A DNA stretch of 64,000 bases from the NCBI RefSeq assembly GCF_032399705.1, contig NZ_CP135922.1, positions 3,286,001-3,350,000 on the forward strand, given 5' to 3'. Below the pieces are notes generated by a model. It saw only the letters and a program-made list of their open reading frames with translations, was not told the DNA's origin and did no database searches. The position numbers and the translations under genes were made by a program. The DNA is from Paenibacillus sp. BIC5C1 (lineage in GTDB: Bacteria > Bacillota > Bacilli > Paenibacillales > Paenibacillaceae). Shown in pieces: positions 35,570 through 45,226 of the stretch (positions within the stretch are counted from its first letter, which is position 1; each line of letters opens with the position of its first letter).

Positions 35570-37222
35570 TTGAACAGGATTTGGTCGAAAGGCGTATCCA
35601 TCTTGCTCGTGTCCATCATGGTTGGAGGTTTGCTGAGCGGTTGCACGAATTCATCAGGGAACGGGGAAGGCGCAGAAGGCGAGAACGGAAATAAACTCAA
35701 AATCTTGCACAACTGGAATGGCTCAGGCGGATCGGATAATGGGATAACCCCTGTCGAGGAAGTCATCAAAGAGAAAACGGGTGTCACTTTAGAGTGGGAA
35801 TATACGAAAGGCAGCGAGACGGAGAAAGTAAACCAGATTTTCGCCACACAGGATTTGCCGGACATTTACACCGGACCTGCATGGGGCGGCGAGCTGGACG
35901 GGATCATCAAGGCTGCCAAAGAAGGACAGCTGGTCGATATATCCGATAAATTGGGAGATTACCCGAACCTGGCGAAATCCATTGCGAAAGAGAATGTGCC
36001 ACCAGCGTTATATGAAAAAGCAATAGATGCGTATGACGGCAAGAAATATTTACTTTTACAAAATCAGCCCGCAACGAACGAAGACGGCATGGATTGGCTG
36101 TATGGCTTCTACGTTCGTAAAGACATTGCCGAGAAAGTCGGCGTGGATCCTCAGTCTGTCGTGACGAAGGAAGACTTCTATAATTTTCTCCAAAAAATCA
36201 AAGATGCCAACCTGAAGGAGAGCGGTCAGCCGGTGTTTCCACTGGGGGGATTTAGTAACGGATGGTCCGTAGGCATCGGAAACACGATGTTCTATTCGGG
36301 AGCAGGCTATGTAGACAAAGGTGACGGAACGGTAGAACATAACTTTTTCACCAAAGGATACGAAGAATATACGCTGTTCTATCGTAAACTGGTTGCAGAA
36401 GGGTTGATGGACCCTGAAGCCTTTACTCAGACGGATCCTATTGCCAAAGAAAAAATTAATCAAGGACGCATTGCTATCCTTGCCGCACATTATCCGGCCA
36501 TTTTGGACGCCTCCAAAGAATATGTTACTTCACATCCTGGGAGCGATTACATCCCGATCGGACCATTGGAGCGGGCAGATGTTGACCCGAGCCGGCCTGT
36601 TGATCTAGGCATTCAAGGAAACAACGTAACGGCTATCACCAGTAGTTGCAAGGGTGCGTGTGTAGATGCGGCGCTCAAGTTTCTCGATTACATGGCTTCT
36701 GACGAAGGCTTCATGCTGGCCCGGTACGGAGTCCAAGGGGTTCATTGGGATATGAAGGATGGTAAACCTGTACCGAATAAAGAATGGTTTGATAAGTTTA
36801 CCGCAGATCAATCCGGTAAAGTTCGCAAAAACGAGGGCATTTCCATTGGTCTGGAATCGATCACAGGGCTTGACCGCATCAATTCGGCAGCAGGCGGCGA
36901 CATCTGGGCAGACCAGGAAAGACTCGATGCCATGGAAAATGCCCGGAAAATCCTGCGTCCAAACGGCATTCATGTGATCACAGCCTATAACCCGGGCGAT
37001 GTGATTACCAAATCACCGGAATGGGAAATGTTGAAGCCTTCCATGGATCGGATGGGAGATGCCTGGAAGGAGGCTATTTTCGCCAAATCGGATGAAGCGG
37101 CCCTCAGCATTATTAACGACCTTAGGGAACAGCTTCGGAAGACTGGATACGATCAAGCGATGCAGTTCACCAATGAGAACCTGAAAGGAAAAGAAGTAGT
37201 AACTGTTCAAATGCCGAACTGA
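35570..37222 (+). CDS. ABC importer 3: oligosaccharide-binding lipoprotein
   Basis: TTG start at 35570, with AAGGAGG 8 bases upstream; the frame is open further back, but without such a site. The 550-residue protein has a lipoprotein signal with lipobox LSGC, then a Gly/Glu/Asn-rich linker, then the binding domain (ILHNWNGSGGSDNGITPVEE, DLPDIYTGPAWGGELDGI). It is encoded after the permeases, the reverse of importers 1 and 2. The substrate is likely a mannose-containing oligosaccharide (from context). Confidence 0.92.
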   Translation: MNRIWSKGVSILLVSIMVGGLLSGCTNSSGNGEGAEGENGNKLKILHNWNGSGGSDNGITPVEEVIKEKTGVTLEWEYTKGSETEKVNQIFATQDLPDIYTGPAWGGELDGIIKAAKEGQLVDISDKLGDYPNLAKSIAKENVPPALYEKAIDAYDGKKYLLLQNQPATNEDGMDWLYGFYVRKDIAEKVGVDPQSVVTKEDFYNFLQKIKDANLKESGQPVFPLGGFSNGWSVGIGNTMFYSGAGYVDKGDGTVEHNFFTKGYEEYTLFYRKLVAEGLMDPEAFTQTDPIAKEKINQGRIAILAAHYPAILDASKEYVTSHPGSDYIPIGPLERADVDPSRPVDLGIQGNNVTAITSSCKGACVDAALKFLDYMASDEGFMLARYGVQGVHWDMKDGKPVPNKEWFDKFTADQSGKVRKNEGISIGLESITGLDRINSAAGGDIWADQERLDAMENARKILRPNGIHVITAYNPGDVITKSPEWEMLKPSMDRMGDAWKEAIFAKSDEAALSIINDLREQLRKTGYDQAMQFTNENLKGKEVVTVQMPN

Positions 37223-37262
37223 TGTTGAAGGGTTAGGATACCAATTATCACGGAAATCAAAT

Positions 37263-37310
37263 AGGCTTTGCAGCGCCTTGGCTAACAAGGCGAGCGAAGC
37301 CTTTCCCTTT
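37263..37310 (+). terminator. Hairpin after importer 3 (terminator or attenuator)
   Basis: Long imperfect stem: AGGCTT..GC pairs with GC..AAGCCT outside, and CGCCTT with AAGGCG inside, followed by TTTCCCTTTT. The interrupted T run suggests only partial termination ahead of the next two genes. Confidence 0.6.
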
Positions 37311-37362
37311 TATCAGGACGTACCGTTTGCGTTGAAAAAATGAATTGAAGGAGATGAAATAA

Positions 37363-39372
37363 ATGACGACATTTAGACCACCATCCGTACCTTTGATCAC
37401 GGTAGACCCTTATTTTAGCGTATGGTCTGCTGCTGACCATCTCTATGATGATCACACCAGACACTGGACGAACAAAACGCAAGGTATGGTTGGCATGATT
37501 GTCATTGACGGCAAAATCAGAAGGTTTATGGGGAAAGTAGACGTTCACGAAAATTCAACCATTGAGGAGCCTGACGTGCTCAATCAGACGAATCTAATTG
37601 TTGAGCCAGTAACCACCCGTTACACTTTTGAAGGAGAAGGCATCGAACTTGAGGTTCATTTTACCACACCGCTATTGCTCGATGATCTTGAGCTGTTATC
37701 CAGACCTGTGACGTATGTTACGTTCCATGTTCGAGCGATAGATGATCAAGGCCATCAAGTGAAAATCTATTTTGATGTGACAGGGGAATGGTGTGTACAT
37801 ACTCCTGATCAGCAAGTCACCTGGGCGTCTCATGTAATCAATGAACAATTACACGCCATGTCCATGGGAACGGTGGAACAACCTATATTAAAACGTACAG
37901 GCGATGATACGAGAATCGACTGGGGTTATATGTATCTGGTGGTTCAGCGATCCCATCAATCGCAATCAGTCATCCGTTCGGTATCCAGGCGTGAAGAGTA
38001 TGCCCGGTCAGGTCTTTTGAAGACAGGAGATGATTCTACCAAGCCGAAATCCATATCTGGCGATATGCCTGTTATGGCAACCGAAATGGACCTGGGTCTT
38101 ATCCATGAAGAGTCAGCATCCCGCTACCTGATGCTCGCCTATGATGATATTCATGCGATTGAATATTTTCACAAACCGCTGAATGCGTATTGGAAAAAAG
38201 AGGGTGTGACATTTCAGGAGATGCTGGTAAAAGCTGCGGATCAATATGAAGAGGTAGTGCAACGGTGCAACCGCTTTAATCGGGAACTCTTAGCAGAGAG
38301 TCAGGCTACAGGCGGGAACCAATATAGAGACATTCTGGCATTGACCTATCGGCAAGCGATTGCTGCACATAAATTGGTTGCTGATGAAGCAGGAGAAGTA
38401 TTATTTTTCTCAAAGGAAAATTTTAGTAACGGTTGTATCGCTACGGTGGATGTGAGCTACCCGTCGATTCCGTTGTTTCTAAGGTATAACACCGAATTGG
38501 TCAAAGGTATGATGCGACCAATCTATAGGTATGCCGAGAGCACGGATTGGACGTTTGATTTTGCTCCACATGACGTAGGGACTTACCCCCAAGCCAATGG
38601 CCAGGTATACGGAGAGAACAAACTCGAATATCAGATGCCCATCGAGGAATGTGGCAATATGCTCCTGATGGCAGCAACGGTATGCAACTATGAGAAGGAT
38701 GCGGAATTTGCCCGTGAGCACTGGGGACTTCTCACAACATGGGCTTCATATTTGCTGCAACATGGACTGGATCCTGACAATCAACTGTGCACGGACGACT
38801 TTGCCGGACATCTTGCGCACAATGCCAATTTATCCATTAAAGCGATATTAGGCATTGCCGCCTATGCGTATATGTGTGATGAGCTTGGTTTGCCGGATGG
38901 TGCCGTTTATCGTGAAGCGGCTGAAAAAATGGCAGAGGAGTGGTCTTCCATGGCCGCAGCAGGTGATCACTACAAGCTAACTTTTGACAGCTCGGATGAG
39001 TCATGGAGCATGAAATACAATCTGGTGTGGGATCGTCTGCTCGACTTCAACCTGTTCCCAAAAGAAATGGCGGCCAAAGAGTTGGTGTATTATCAGCTAA
39101 AACAGAATCGATATGGCATACCGCTGGATAGCCGTGAGATGTACACCAAGTCCGATTGGCTCGTATGGTGTGCCTCCATGAGCGAATCGCAGCCTCTATT
39201 CGAACAGATAATTTCGCCTCTGTGGGACTTTATGAATGAAACATCGAGCCGTGTACCTGTAACAGACTGGTATGACACCATCACCGGAAAGCAGTTGAAT
39301 TTTCAAAATCGATCGGTTGTCGGTGGATTTTTCATTCCTCTGCTGAGAAAGACATCTGTATCAAAATCATGA
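37363..39372 (+). CDS. DUF4965/GtaA-like protein (glutaminase-A family)
   Basis: A 669-residue protein starting behind AAGGAGATG. The opening block PPSVPLITVDPYFSVWSAAD and the later ENFSNGCIATVDVSYPSIPLFLRYN and FAPHDVGTYPQANGQVYG are hallmarks of the family annotated as DUF5127/DUF4965/DUF1793, called glutaminase A from a fungal member. Fold: an N-terminal beta-sandwich and a C-terminal (alpha/alpha)6 barrel, an arrangement shared with several glycoside hydrolases. There is no signal peptide. Sitting between a mannosidase operon and a GH106-like enzyme, it is more likely a glycosidase than a glutaminase here (inference). Confidence 0.82.
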   Translation: MTTFRPPSVPLITVDPYFSVWSAADHLYDDHTRHWTNKTQGMVGMIVIDGKIRRFMGKVDVHENSTIEEPDVLNQTNLIVEPVTTRYTFEGEGIELEVHFTTPLLLDDLELLSRPVTYVTFHVRAIDDQGHQVKIYFDVTGEWCVHTPDQQVTWASHVINEQLHAMSMGTVEQPILKRTGDDTRIDWGYMYLVVQRSHQSQSVIRSVSRREEYARSGLLKTGDDSTKPKSISGDMPVMATEMDLGLIHEESASRYLMLAYDDIHAIEYFHKPLNAYWKKEGVTFQEMLVKAADQYEEVVQRCNRFNRELLAESQATGGNQYRDILALTYRQAIAAHKLVADEAGEVLFFSKENFSNGCIATVDVSYPSIPLFLRYNTELVKGMMRPIYRYAESTDWTFDFAPHDVGTYPQANGQVYGENKLEYQMPIEECGNMLLMAATVCNYEKDAEFAREHWGLLTTWASYLLQHGLDPDNQLCTDDFAGHLAHNANLSIKAILGIAAYAYMCDELGLPDGAVYREAAEKMAEEWSSMAAAGDHYKLTFDSSDESWSMKYNLVWDRLLDFNLFPKEMAAKELVYYQLKQNRYGIPLDSREMYTKSDWLVWCASMSESQPLFEQIISPLWDFMNETSSRVPVTDWYDTITGKQLNFQNRSVVGGFFIPLLRKTSVSKS

Positions 39373-39381
39373 TGAGATCAG

Positions 39382-42300
39382 GTGATGAAGGTGGAAACGA
39401 AAATTACGGATATTCATGCATTACAACAGCAGTTCAAGAATCCTGAGGCAACGTATCGTCCACAGCCCTTTTGGTTTTTGAACCACAGTTTTACCAAGCC
39501 AGAGCTGGAAAACCAAATTCAATCCATGGTTGAAGCCGGTGTTGGCGGCGTTGTATTGCATGCGCGTCACGGGATGCAGGCCTCGTACCTGTCAGAGGAG
39601 TTCATGGAAACGCTGGATTTCTGCACAAAAGAGTGCCAGAAGCGCGATATGGTTGCCTGGCTCTATGATGAGGACAATTGGCCGAGCGGAACACTGGGAG
39701 GTAAGCTGACGAGGCAGTATCCCGAATATCGGATGAGATATTTGAGGGTTGAGGAACGAAGATATTTACACGATGCACAGCAGGAAATGTTATCTCTCGA
39801 TTTTGCCTCCTACGCTAACAATGAACTGATCGCAATTCTCGCTTATCGTGCCATCCAGCAAGAAGGGGAATGGCTGATATATGATCAACCTGAGGTTATT
39901 ACAGCGTTATGCGGACAGAAATGGAAGCCTGAAACCGACGAAGATTATATTATACTTGCCTGTTGGTCCTGTGAAATTGCTGAAGGGATCACGTTTGCAG
40001 AAGGGTATTATCTGGACACGTTGAACCCGGAAGCCGTGCAGGCTTTCATTCAATCGGCATACGAGCCCTTTCAGCAATTTCAGCCTCATTTCGGCGTGAC
40101 CATTCAAGGTGTATTCACGGATGAACCTGGGCTCATGATCCACGACGGTTTTTTCGGAGTCGAAGCCATCCGAACGTCGGTTCAGGATGTGAATGCCACT
40201 CTTCCGGGTATTGTGTTCGCTTGGACCCATGGGATGGTGGAGCGCTATCAACAGGAGAACGGATATGATCTGATTCCAAGATTAGGCGCGTTGTTATATG
40301 GTATGGCTGACGGCAGCAGGTCTGCGAGGCAGGACTATTATGATACGATTACCCGTTGGTATGTAGAAGGTTATCATGAAGCTATTCGTTCGTGGTGTGA
40401 ATCACACAGCTTGCTGTACATCGGCCATACGCTGGAAGAACCCGTCTGGGGGCAGGCTCGGTCACAGGGTAATCAAACCCGCGTATTACAGCAGTTCCAT
40501 TATGCGGGTGTGGACTACCTGACACATGGGATAGGTACAAAGGAGAATCCACATCGAATCGTATCCGTAAAGACGGCCGCGTCTGTCGCACAGTTGGACG
40601 GGAAAAAAAGAGTTATTTGCGAGTCATTTGGTGCAAGCGGTCATGCTTATGCCATGCGACAAAGGCGGCTTGATGCCAATTTTATGGCATTTCTGGGTGT
40701 TAATCTGTTTATCCCGCATGCATTCTACTATTCATTTGCAGGGTATCGGAAAACAGACTTTCCACCTACCGAATTCAAGCATGCACCGCATTGGCCGCAT
40801 TATCGGACTTTTGCCGATTATCTTGGTCGGTTGAGTGTACTGGGTACTTTCACGAAGCGTACACCTGAAGTACTTCTGTTATCACCCATCCAAACGGTAT
40901 ATGAGCATATGTTTTTATCCGGTGAATCGAACCAGCATCCAGCTGCGGATCAACTGTTTTCGTTATTGTCAGACCGCATGCTGCGCAGCTCTATTGATTA
41001 CGATTATGTGGATGAGTGTCAGCTCAGAGAGGCCAAGATTACTGATGCTGGAGGATATCAGTTTAACGGAGAACGAAATGAATATTCGATTTTGATATTG
41101 CCAGAAATTACGGTCATGTCGATAGACATCGCAAAACAGCTTGTTACCTTTGTAAACCGCGGTGGAACGCTTATTGCGGTGGGGGCAATTCCTTGTGATA
41201 GTGAGCGACAGCGCCAAGATCCGGAATTACGGAAGTATATGAACGAACTATATGGCTCCGATCATCAGTATGGGAAATTACAAGCGATTGGCAAAGGGTA
41301 CAGCTTATTCTATTCCATGAAAAACACCGCTCATAACGACACACTTATGAACTTTTGTGTTCGGTTAAGAGAGTTAACGACATCATCCCCGGCGATTGCC
41401 TGGAAACAGATCGAAGGAAACACCGAGGATCTCATTACCATCGAACGCAAATTTGAAGATCATGTGCATATATGGCTGATGAACTGGTCGGAGCAGCCCG
41501 TGACTATTCAACTCCATCAGAACCCTGTAAAAGAACACATTGAAGAACAGATGGAAGAATGGAACTTGGAAAACGGGAGCATGAATCAGTTGAGAGATGA
41601 TGCTGTTCTAACATTTGTACCGGGTGAGCTCCGGGTTCTATCCGTTAGACAGGATCATGTACCTGATTCACTTTTTACGGAAGAGACGACTCTTCCCAAC
41701 GCGCAAGAGCCTATAAATCATAAAGTGCAAGATGCCGCCGATGTGTGGGTACTGGGTGATCATTGGCAGTTTCAGACTCTCGAACCCAATGTACTTGTAT
41801 TGGATCAATGGCAGGTTACATTGAATGACCGCCAGTCCAGAATGAATGCAACAATGCCAGGCCAAGTCAACACGTACCGGACAACATTTGTCGTAACTGA
41901 AGAATGGATCGAGCTTATGAAGTCACAGCAAGATGCAGTTCATTTAAACGAATCTGGAAATGAGCAGATCTTCACGATTGAGCTAATCCTTGACGATATC
42001 GAGCAAAAAATCCCATCCCATATTGGCTTCCTCCAACGCAGACGTAATGTTGAAATCTTTGTGAATGGAGTGCGGATGAAAGCACTTCGGCCTTCACTGT
42101 GGCAAGATACTCATTACGCTGGTGTGGATATTACCCAACATCTGGTGATAGGCGAGAATGTGCTTGAAGTTCTCACGGTTTCATTGCTGGAACCTATGCC
42201 GGCCATTTCCTTTCCTGCTTATCTGATTGGTTCATTTGCTATACAAAATCAGACTACATTAACCGTTGAACCTGAACAAATGACCGGGGTTTGGAATGTT

Positions 42301-42612
42301 GAAGGTTATCCTTTCTATTCAGGAGCGGGAGTGTACTCGCAGCAAGTGGATTTGTCTGATGTCAGCTTGAGTCCGGAAAATGAAATTTGGCTGGAAGCGG
42401 AAGAGATTAGAGAGACGGCTTGCCTGTATGTGAATGGGGAGAGAGTTGGCATCCGGTTATGGCCACCCTACCATTGGAACGTCACACCTTACATGGTGCG
42501 AGGTAATAATGTAATCGACATTCATGTGGCCAATACACTGGAGAATATTTACGGAAAGTCATCACTACCTTCAGGCATAAATGGGCAGGTAAAACTTGTA
42601 ACTAAAATTTAA
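39382..42612 (+). CDS. GH106-like large glycoside hydrolase
   Basis: A 1076-residue cytoplasmic protein. Opening block PFWFLNHSFTKPELENQIQSM followed by AGVGGVVLHARHG, then WLYDEDNWPSGTLGGKL and GVFTDEPGLM: a TIM-barrel enzyme of the group related to GH106 alpha-L-rhamnosidases. Later parts include a Rossmann-like domain (about 500-620) and a C-terminal sugar-binding beta-sandwich like that of GH2 (LEAEEIRETACLYVNGERVG, GNNVIDIHVANTL). The start is uncertain: GTG 39382, ATG 39385 or GTG 39391, all with weak sites. The substrate is not predictable; rhamnose- or mannose-type linkage is possible. Last gene of the glycan locus. Confidence 0.8.
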   Translation: MMKVETKITDIHALQQQFKNPEATYRPQPFWFLNHSFTKPELENQIQSMVEAGVGGVVLHARHGMQASYLSEEFMETLDFCTKECQKRDMVAWLYDEDNWPSGTLGGKLTRQYPEYRMRYLRVEERRYLHDAQQEMLSLDFASYANNELIAILAYRAIQQEGEWLIYDQPEVITALCGQKWKPETDEDYIILACWSCEIAEGITFAEGYYLDTLNPEAVQAFIQSAYEPFQQFQPHFGVTIQGVFTDEPGLMIHDGFFGVEAIRTSVQDVNATLPGIVFAWTHGMVERYQQENGYDLIPRLGALLYGMADGSRSARQDYYDTITRWYVEGYHEAIRSWCESHSLLYIGHTLEEPVWGQARSQGNQTRVLQQFHYAGVDYLTHGIGTKENPHRIVSVKTAASVAQLDGKKRVICESFGASGHAYAMRQRRLDANFMAFLGVNLFIPHAFYYSFAGYRKTDFPPTEFKHAPHWPHYRTFADYLGRLSVLGTFTKRTPEVLLLSPIQTVYEHMFLSGESNQHPAADQLFSLLSDRMLRSSIDYDYVDECQLREAKITDAGGYQFNGERNEYSILILPEITVMSIDIAKQLVTFVNRGGTLIAVGAIPCDSERQRQDPELRKYMNELYGSDHQYGKLQAIGKGYSLFYSMKNTAHNDTLMNFCVRLRELTTSSPAIAWKQIEGNTEDLITIERKFEDHVHIWLMNWSEQPVTIQLHQNPVKEHIEEQMEEWNLENGSMNQLRDDAVLTFVPGELRVLSVRQDHVPDSLFTEETTLPNAQEPINHKVQDAADVWVLGDHWQFQTLEPNVLVLDQWQVTLNDRQSRMNATMPGQVNTYRTTFVVTEEWIELMKSQQDAVHLNESGNEQIFTIELILDDIEQKIPSHIGFLQRRRNVEIFVNGVRMKALRPSLWQDTHYAGVDITQHLVIGENVLEVLTVSLLEPMPAISFPAYLIGSFAIQNQTTLTVEPEQMTGVWNVEGYPFYSGAGVYSQQVDLSDVSLSPENEIWLEAEEIRETACLYVNGERVGIRLWPPYHWNVTPYMVRGNNVIDIHVANTLENIYGKSSLPSGINGQVKLVTKI

Positions 42613-42672
42613 AATAATACACGATTCAGGTTTAGGTTTTGGATTCGCCGGGGAAGAATATGAACGCAATAA

Positions 42673-42697
42673 AGTCGCCATACTGTCGGCTTTTTTT
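42673..42697 (+). terminator. Terminator closing the glycan locus
   Basis: AGTCGCC and GTCGGCT form a slightly imperfect stem followed by seven T; a diverged member of the recurrent terminator family. Confidence 0.75.
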
Positions 42698-42787
42698 GCA
42701 TTGAACCAACATGACTGAGCTTTGATGTGCTGGAAATAATTATATTTGAACCGGGTTATTCCTCAAATGATTAGACCTCACACGTAA

Positions 42788-42801
42788 TGAAAGCGATTTA
42801 A
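42788..42801. promoter_or_regulatory. cre-like site upstream of the PTS promoter
   Basis: TGAAAGCGATTTAA matches TGWAANCGNTNWCA at 13 of 14 positions, 8 bp upstream of the -35 box. Confidence 0.45.
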
Positions 42802-42808
42802 AATTGTA

Positions 42809-42837
42809 TTGACGAAAACCATTTTCATAATTATTAT
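42809..42837 (+). promoter_or_regulatory. SigA-type promoter of PTS-nanE
   Basis: TTGACG at 42809 and TATTAT at 42832 with a 17-bp spacer, about 35 bp before the PTS start. Confidence 0.75.
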
Positions 42838-42855
42838 GTAAATGAAAATAGTTTT
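42814..42855. promoter_or_regulatory. Long dyad over the PTS promoter, RpiR operator candidate
   Basis: Arms AAAACCATTTTCAT and ATGAAAATAGTTTT (one mismatch) are separated by 13 bp and cover the spacer, the -10 box and the transcript start. A related sequence is found at 46149-46183 upstream of the rpiR gene, so the RpiR protein is the probable binder. Confidence 0.6.
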
Positions 42856-42871
42856 AGAGAGGTGGATCACT

Positions 42872-44446
42872 GTGAAACAATATTTTGAGAAGGCTCAGAA
42901 GTTTGGTAAATCGTTCATGCTTCCTATTGCTGTTTTACCAGCGGCGGGTCTATTACTGGGGATTGGAGGGGCCTTGTCCAACGCCAATACGATTAACTCG
43001 TATCCATTTTTGCAGATCACGTGGCTGCAGCAAGTGTTTACGGTGATGAGCAGTGCAGGAAGTATTGTATTTGATAATCTGGCTTTGATCTTTGCCATTG
43101 GTGTAGCCGTCGGACTCGCCAGGGCGGACAAAGGTACAGCGGGTTTGGCAGCTGGACTTGCCTATCTGGTCATGAATGCATCGATCAATGCGATGCTTGT
43201 CAATTCGGGTAAACTTGCGGCAGATCATTTGGCTAGTGCCGGTCAAGGTATGGTACTTGGAATCCAGACCTTGCAAACCGGTGTACTCGGAGGGATCGTT
43301 GTCGGATTGGTTACCGCATGGCTTCATAATCGGTACAACAAAATAGAACTTCCTCAATTCTTAGGATTCTTTGGAGGTTCACGTTTCATTCCTATCGTTT
43401 CATCTTTTGCGGCCATCTTTATTGGTATTGCTTTGTTCCTGATCTGGCCAACGATCCAGCTTGGCATAACGCAGCTTGGAGGTTTGGTCGATAGAACTGG
43501 GTATATCGGAACATTGTTGTACGGATTTATTTTACGGATGCTGGGTCCACTTGGGTTGCACCACATCTTTTATCTGCCTTTCTGGCAGACGGGAGTTGGC
43601 GGAACAATGGAAGTTGCGGGAAAAGTTTACGAAGGGACACAGAATATTTTCTTTGCTCAACTGGGAGATCCTGCAACCGAGAAATTCTTCTCGGGTACAT
43701 CCCGATTTATGTCAGGTCGTTTCATCACGATGATGTTTGGTCTGCTCGGTGCGGCGCTCGCTATTTATCACACGGCCAAGCCAGAACGTAAGAAAGTGGT
43801 TGGCGGATTGATGTTGTCTGCGGCGCTCACTTCGTTCCTGACAGGAATTACGGAGCCTCTGGAATTCTCATTTCTGTTTGTTGCTCCAATCCTGTATGTC
43901 ATTCACGCCGTATTTGATGGTTTGGCATTTATGCTTTCACATATTTTTGAGATTACCATCGGTCAGACTTTTTCAGGTGGTTTAATCGACTTTATCTTAT
44001 TCGGGGTACTTCAGGGTAATGCCAAAACGAACTGGATTATCGTTCCCATCATCGGTGTGGTCTGGTTCTGCCTTTATTACTTCACCTTCCGAATCTTGAT
44101 CGTGAAGCTCAATTTAAAAACTTCGGGACGTGAGGAAGAGGTAACATCGGAGCCAGACACCAAAACGCAAAGTCAGCCCTCCAGTACACCCGCATCAGCG
44201 AAGGGTGAAGAACGCTCCATTGCTATCCTGAATGGACTTGGCGGTGCAGACAACATTAATGAATTGGATTGCTGTGCAACACGGCTTCGCGTATCTGTGA
44301 AGGATATCGAGAAAGTTCAAAAGGATGCGCTTACAGCTACAGGAGCCAAAGGGGTAGTACTTGTCGGTAACGGAGTGCAGGTTATTTATGGCCCTCAGGT
44401 TACGGTGATCAAAAATGAAATCGAAGAAATTATGGAAACGGAGTAA
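42872..44446 (+). CDS. PTS EIICB component, glucose/N-acetylhexosamine type
   Basis: The start is taken as GTG 42872, with AGAGGTGG 7 bases upstream; this gives 524 residues. Residues 1-410 are a membrane EIIC of the glucose/GlcNAc superfamily ([51 protein letters not shown]). A linker rich in Ser/Thr/Pro leads to an EIIB domain with the phospho-cysteine in the [10 protein letters not shown] block. No EIIA domain is present, so it must take phosphate from a separate EIIA. With nanE 5 bp downstream, the imported sugar is most likely N-acetylmannosamine or a related aminosugar, delivered as the 6-phosphate. Confidence 0.9.
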   Translation: MKQYFEKAQKFGKSFMLPIAVLPAAGLLLGIGGALSNANTINSYPFLQITWLQQVFTVMSSAGSIVFDNLALIFAIGVAVGLARADKGTAGLAAGLAYLVMNASINAMLVNSGKLAADHLASAGQGMVLGIQTLQTGVLGGIVVGLVTAWLHNRYNKIELPQFLGFFGGSRFIPIVSSFAAIFIGIALFLIWPTIQLGITQLGGLVDRTGYIGTLLYGFILRMLGPLGLHHIFYLPFWQTGVGGTMEVAGKVYEGTQNIFFAQLGDPATEKFFSGTSRFMSGRFITMMFGLLGAALAIYHTAKPERKKVVGGLMLSAALTSFLTGITEPLEFSFLFVAPILYVIHAVFDGLAFMLSHIFEITIGQTFSGGLIDFILFGVLQGNAKTNWIIVPIIGVVWFCLYYFTFRILIVKLNLKTSGREEEVTSEPDTKTQSQPSSTPASAKGEERSIAILNGLGGADNINELDCCATRLRVSVKDIEKVQKDALTATGAKGVVLVGNGVQVIYGPQVTVIKNEIEEIMETE

Positions 44447-44451
44447 TTGCA

Positions 44452-45177
44452 ATGAATTTAGATAAATTAGATAACTTAGGTTTACAAGGTGGTCTCGTTG
44501 TATCATGTCAGGCTTTGGAGCATGAGCCACTTCATAGTTCGCTGATCATGGGACGCATGGCAGTCGCAGCAAAAGAGGGGGGAGCCATCGGTATTCGTGC
44601 GAATACGGCGGCAGATGTGAAAGAGATCAAGGAGCAAGTTGATCTTCCCGTCATAGGTATTGTAAAAAGAAACTACGGAACCAATCCGGTATTCATTACT
44701 CCAACGATCTTGGAAGTGGATGAGCTTGCCGAGGTTCATGCAGAGATTGTTGCAATTGATGCCACTTTGCGTGCGCGACCGGACGGTAAAACACTGGATG
44801 AATTCGTAAAGGAAATCCGCACCAAACATCCTCAACTTCTATTAATGGGGGATATTTCAACCAAAGAGGAAGCCATTAATGCAGAACGACTTGGTTTTGA
44901 CCTGATCTCTTCTACATTGGTTGGATATACAGAGGAGACAGCAGGGCTTAAACTGTACGATAATCAATTTGCAGCCTTGAGGGAAATTTTATCTAGCGTA
45001 CAAACGCCTGTTGTTGCGGAAGGGAATATCATGACACCGGAGATGGCGGCAACGTGTCTGGAAGCTGGAGTCTATTGTGTAGTTGTGGGAGGAGCCATTA
45101 CCCGCCCGCAACAAATTACGGAACGTTTTGTCTCTGAAATTGCAAAATTGAAGCAGTCTTCTCCTTCTGTCCAATAA
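44452..45177 (+). CDS. nanE: N-acetylmannosamine-6-phosphate 2-epimerase
   Basis: A 241-residue TIM-barrel enzyme with family blocks [31 protein letters not shown], the catalytic lysine K72 in GIVKRNY, and [11 protein letters not shown] with the second catalytic acid. It turns ManNAc-6-P into GlcNAc-6-P, which enters glycolysis through NagA and NagB (not in this window). It is co-transcribed with the PTS gene. No sialate lyase or kinase is nearby, which favours direct ManNAc uptake. Confidence 0.95.
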   Translation: MNLDKLDNLGLQGGLVVSCQALEHEPLHSSLIMGRMAVAAKEGGAIGIRANTAADVKEIKEQVDLPVIGIVKRNYGTNPVFITPTILEVDELAEVHAEIVAIDATLRARPDGKTLDEFVKEIRTKHPQLLLMGDISTKEEAINAERLGFDLISSTLVGYTEETAGLKLYDNQFAALREILSSVQTPVVAEGNIMTPEMAATCLEAGVYCVVVGGAITRPQQITERFVSEIAKLKQSSPSVQ

Positions 45178-45189
45178 AAAAAGAGAAAT

Positions 45190-45226
45190 AAACAAACAGC
45201 CAACGAATCAAGTTGGCTGTTTGTTT
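45190..45226. terminator. Bidirectional terminator between nanE and rpiR
   Basis: Perfect 15-bp stem AAACAAACAGCCAAC / GTTGGCTGTTTGTTT, 7-base loop; its right end touches the stop codon of the rpiR gene. Confidence 0.88.
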
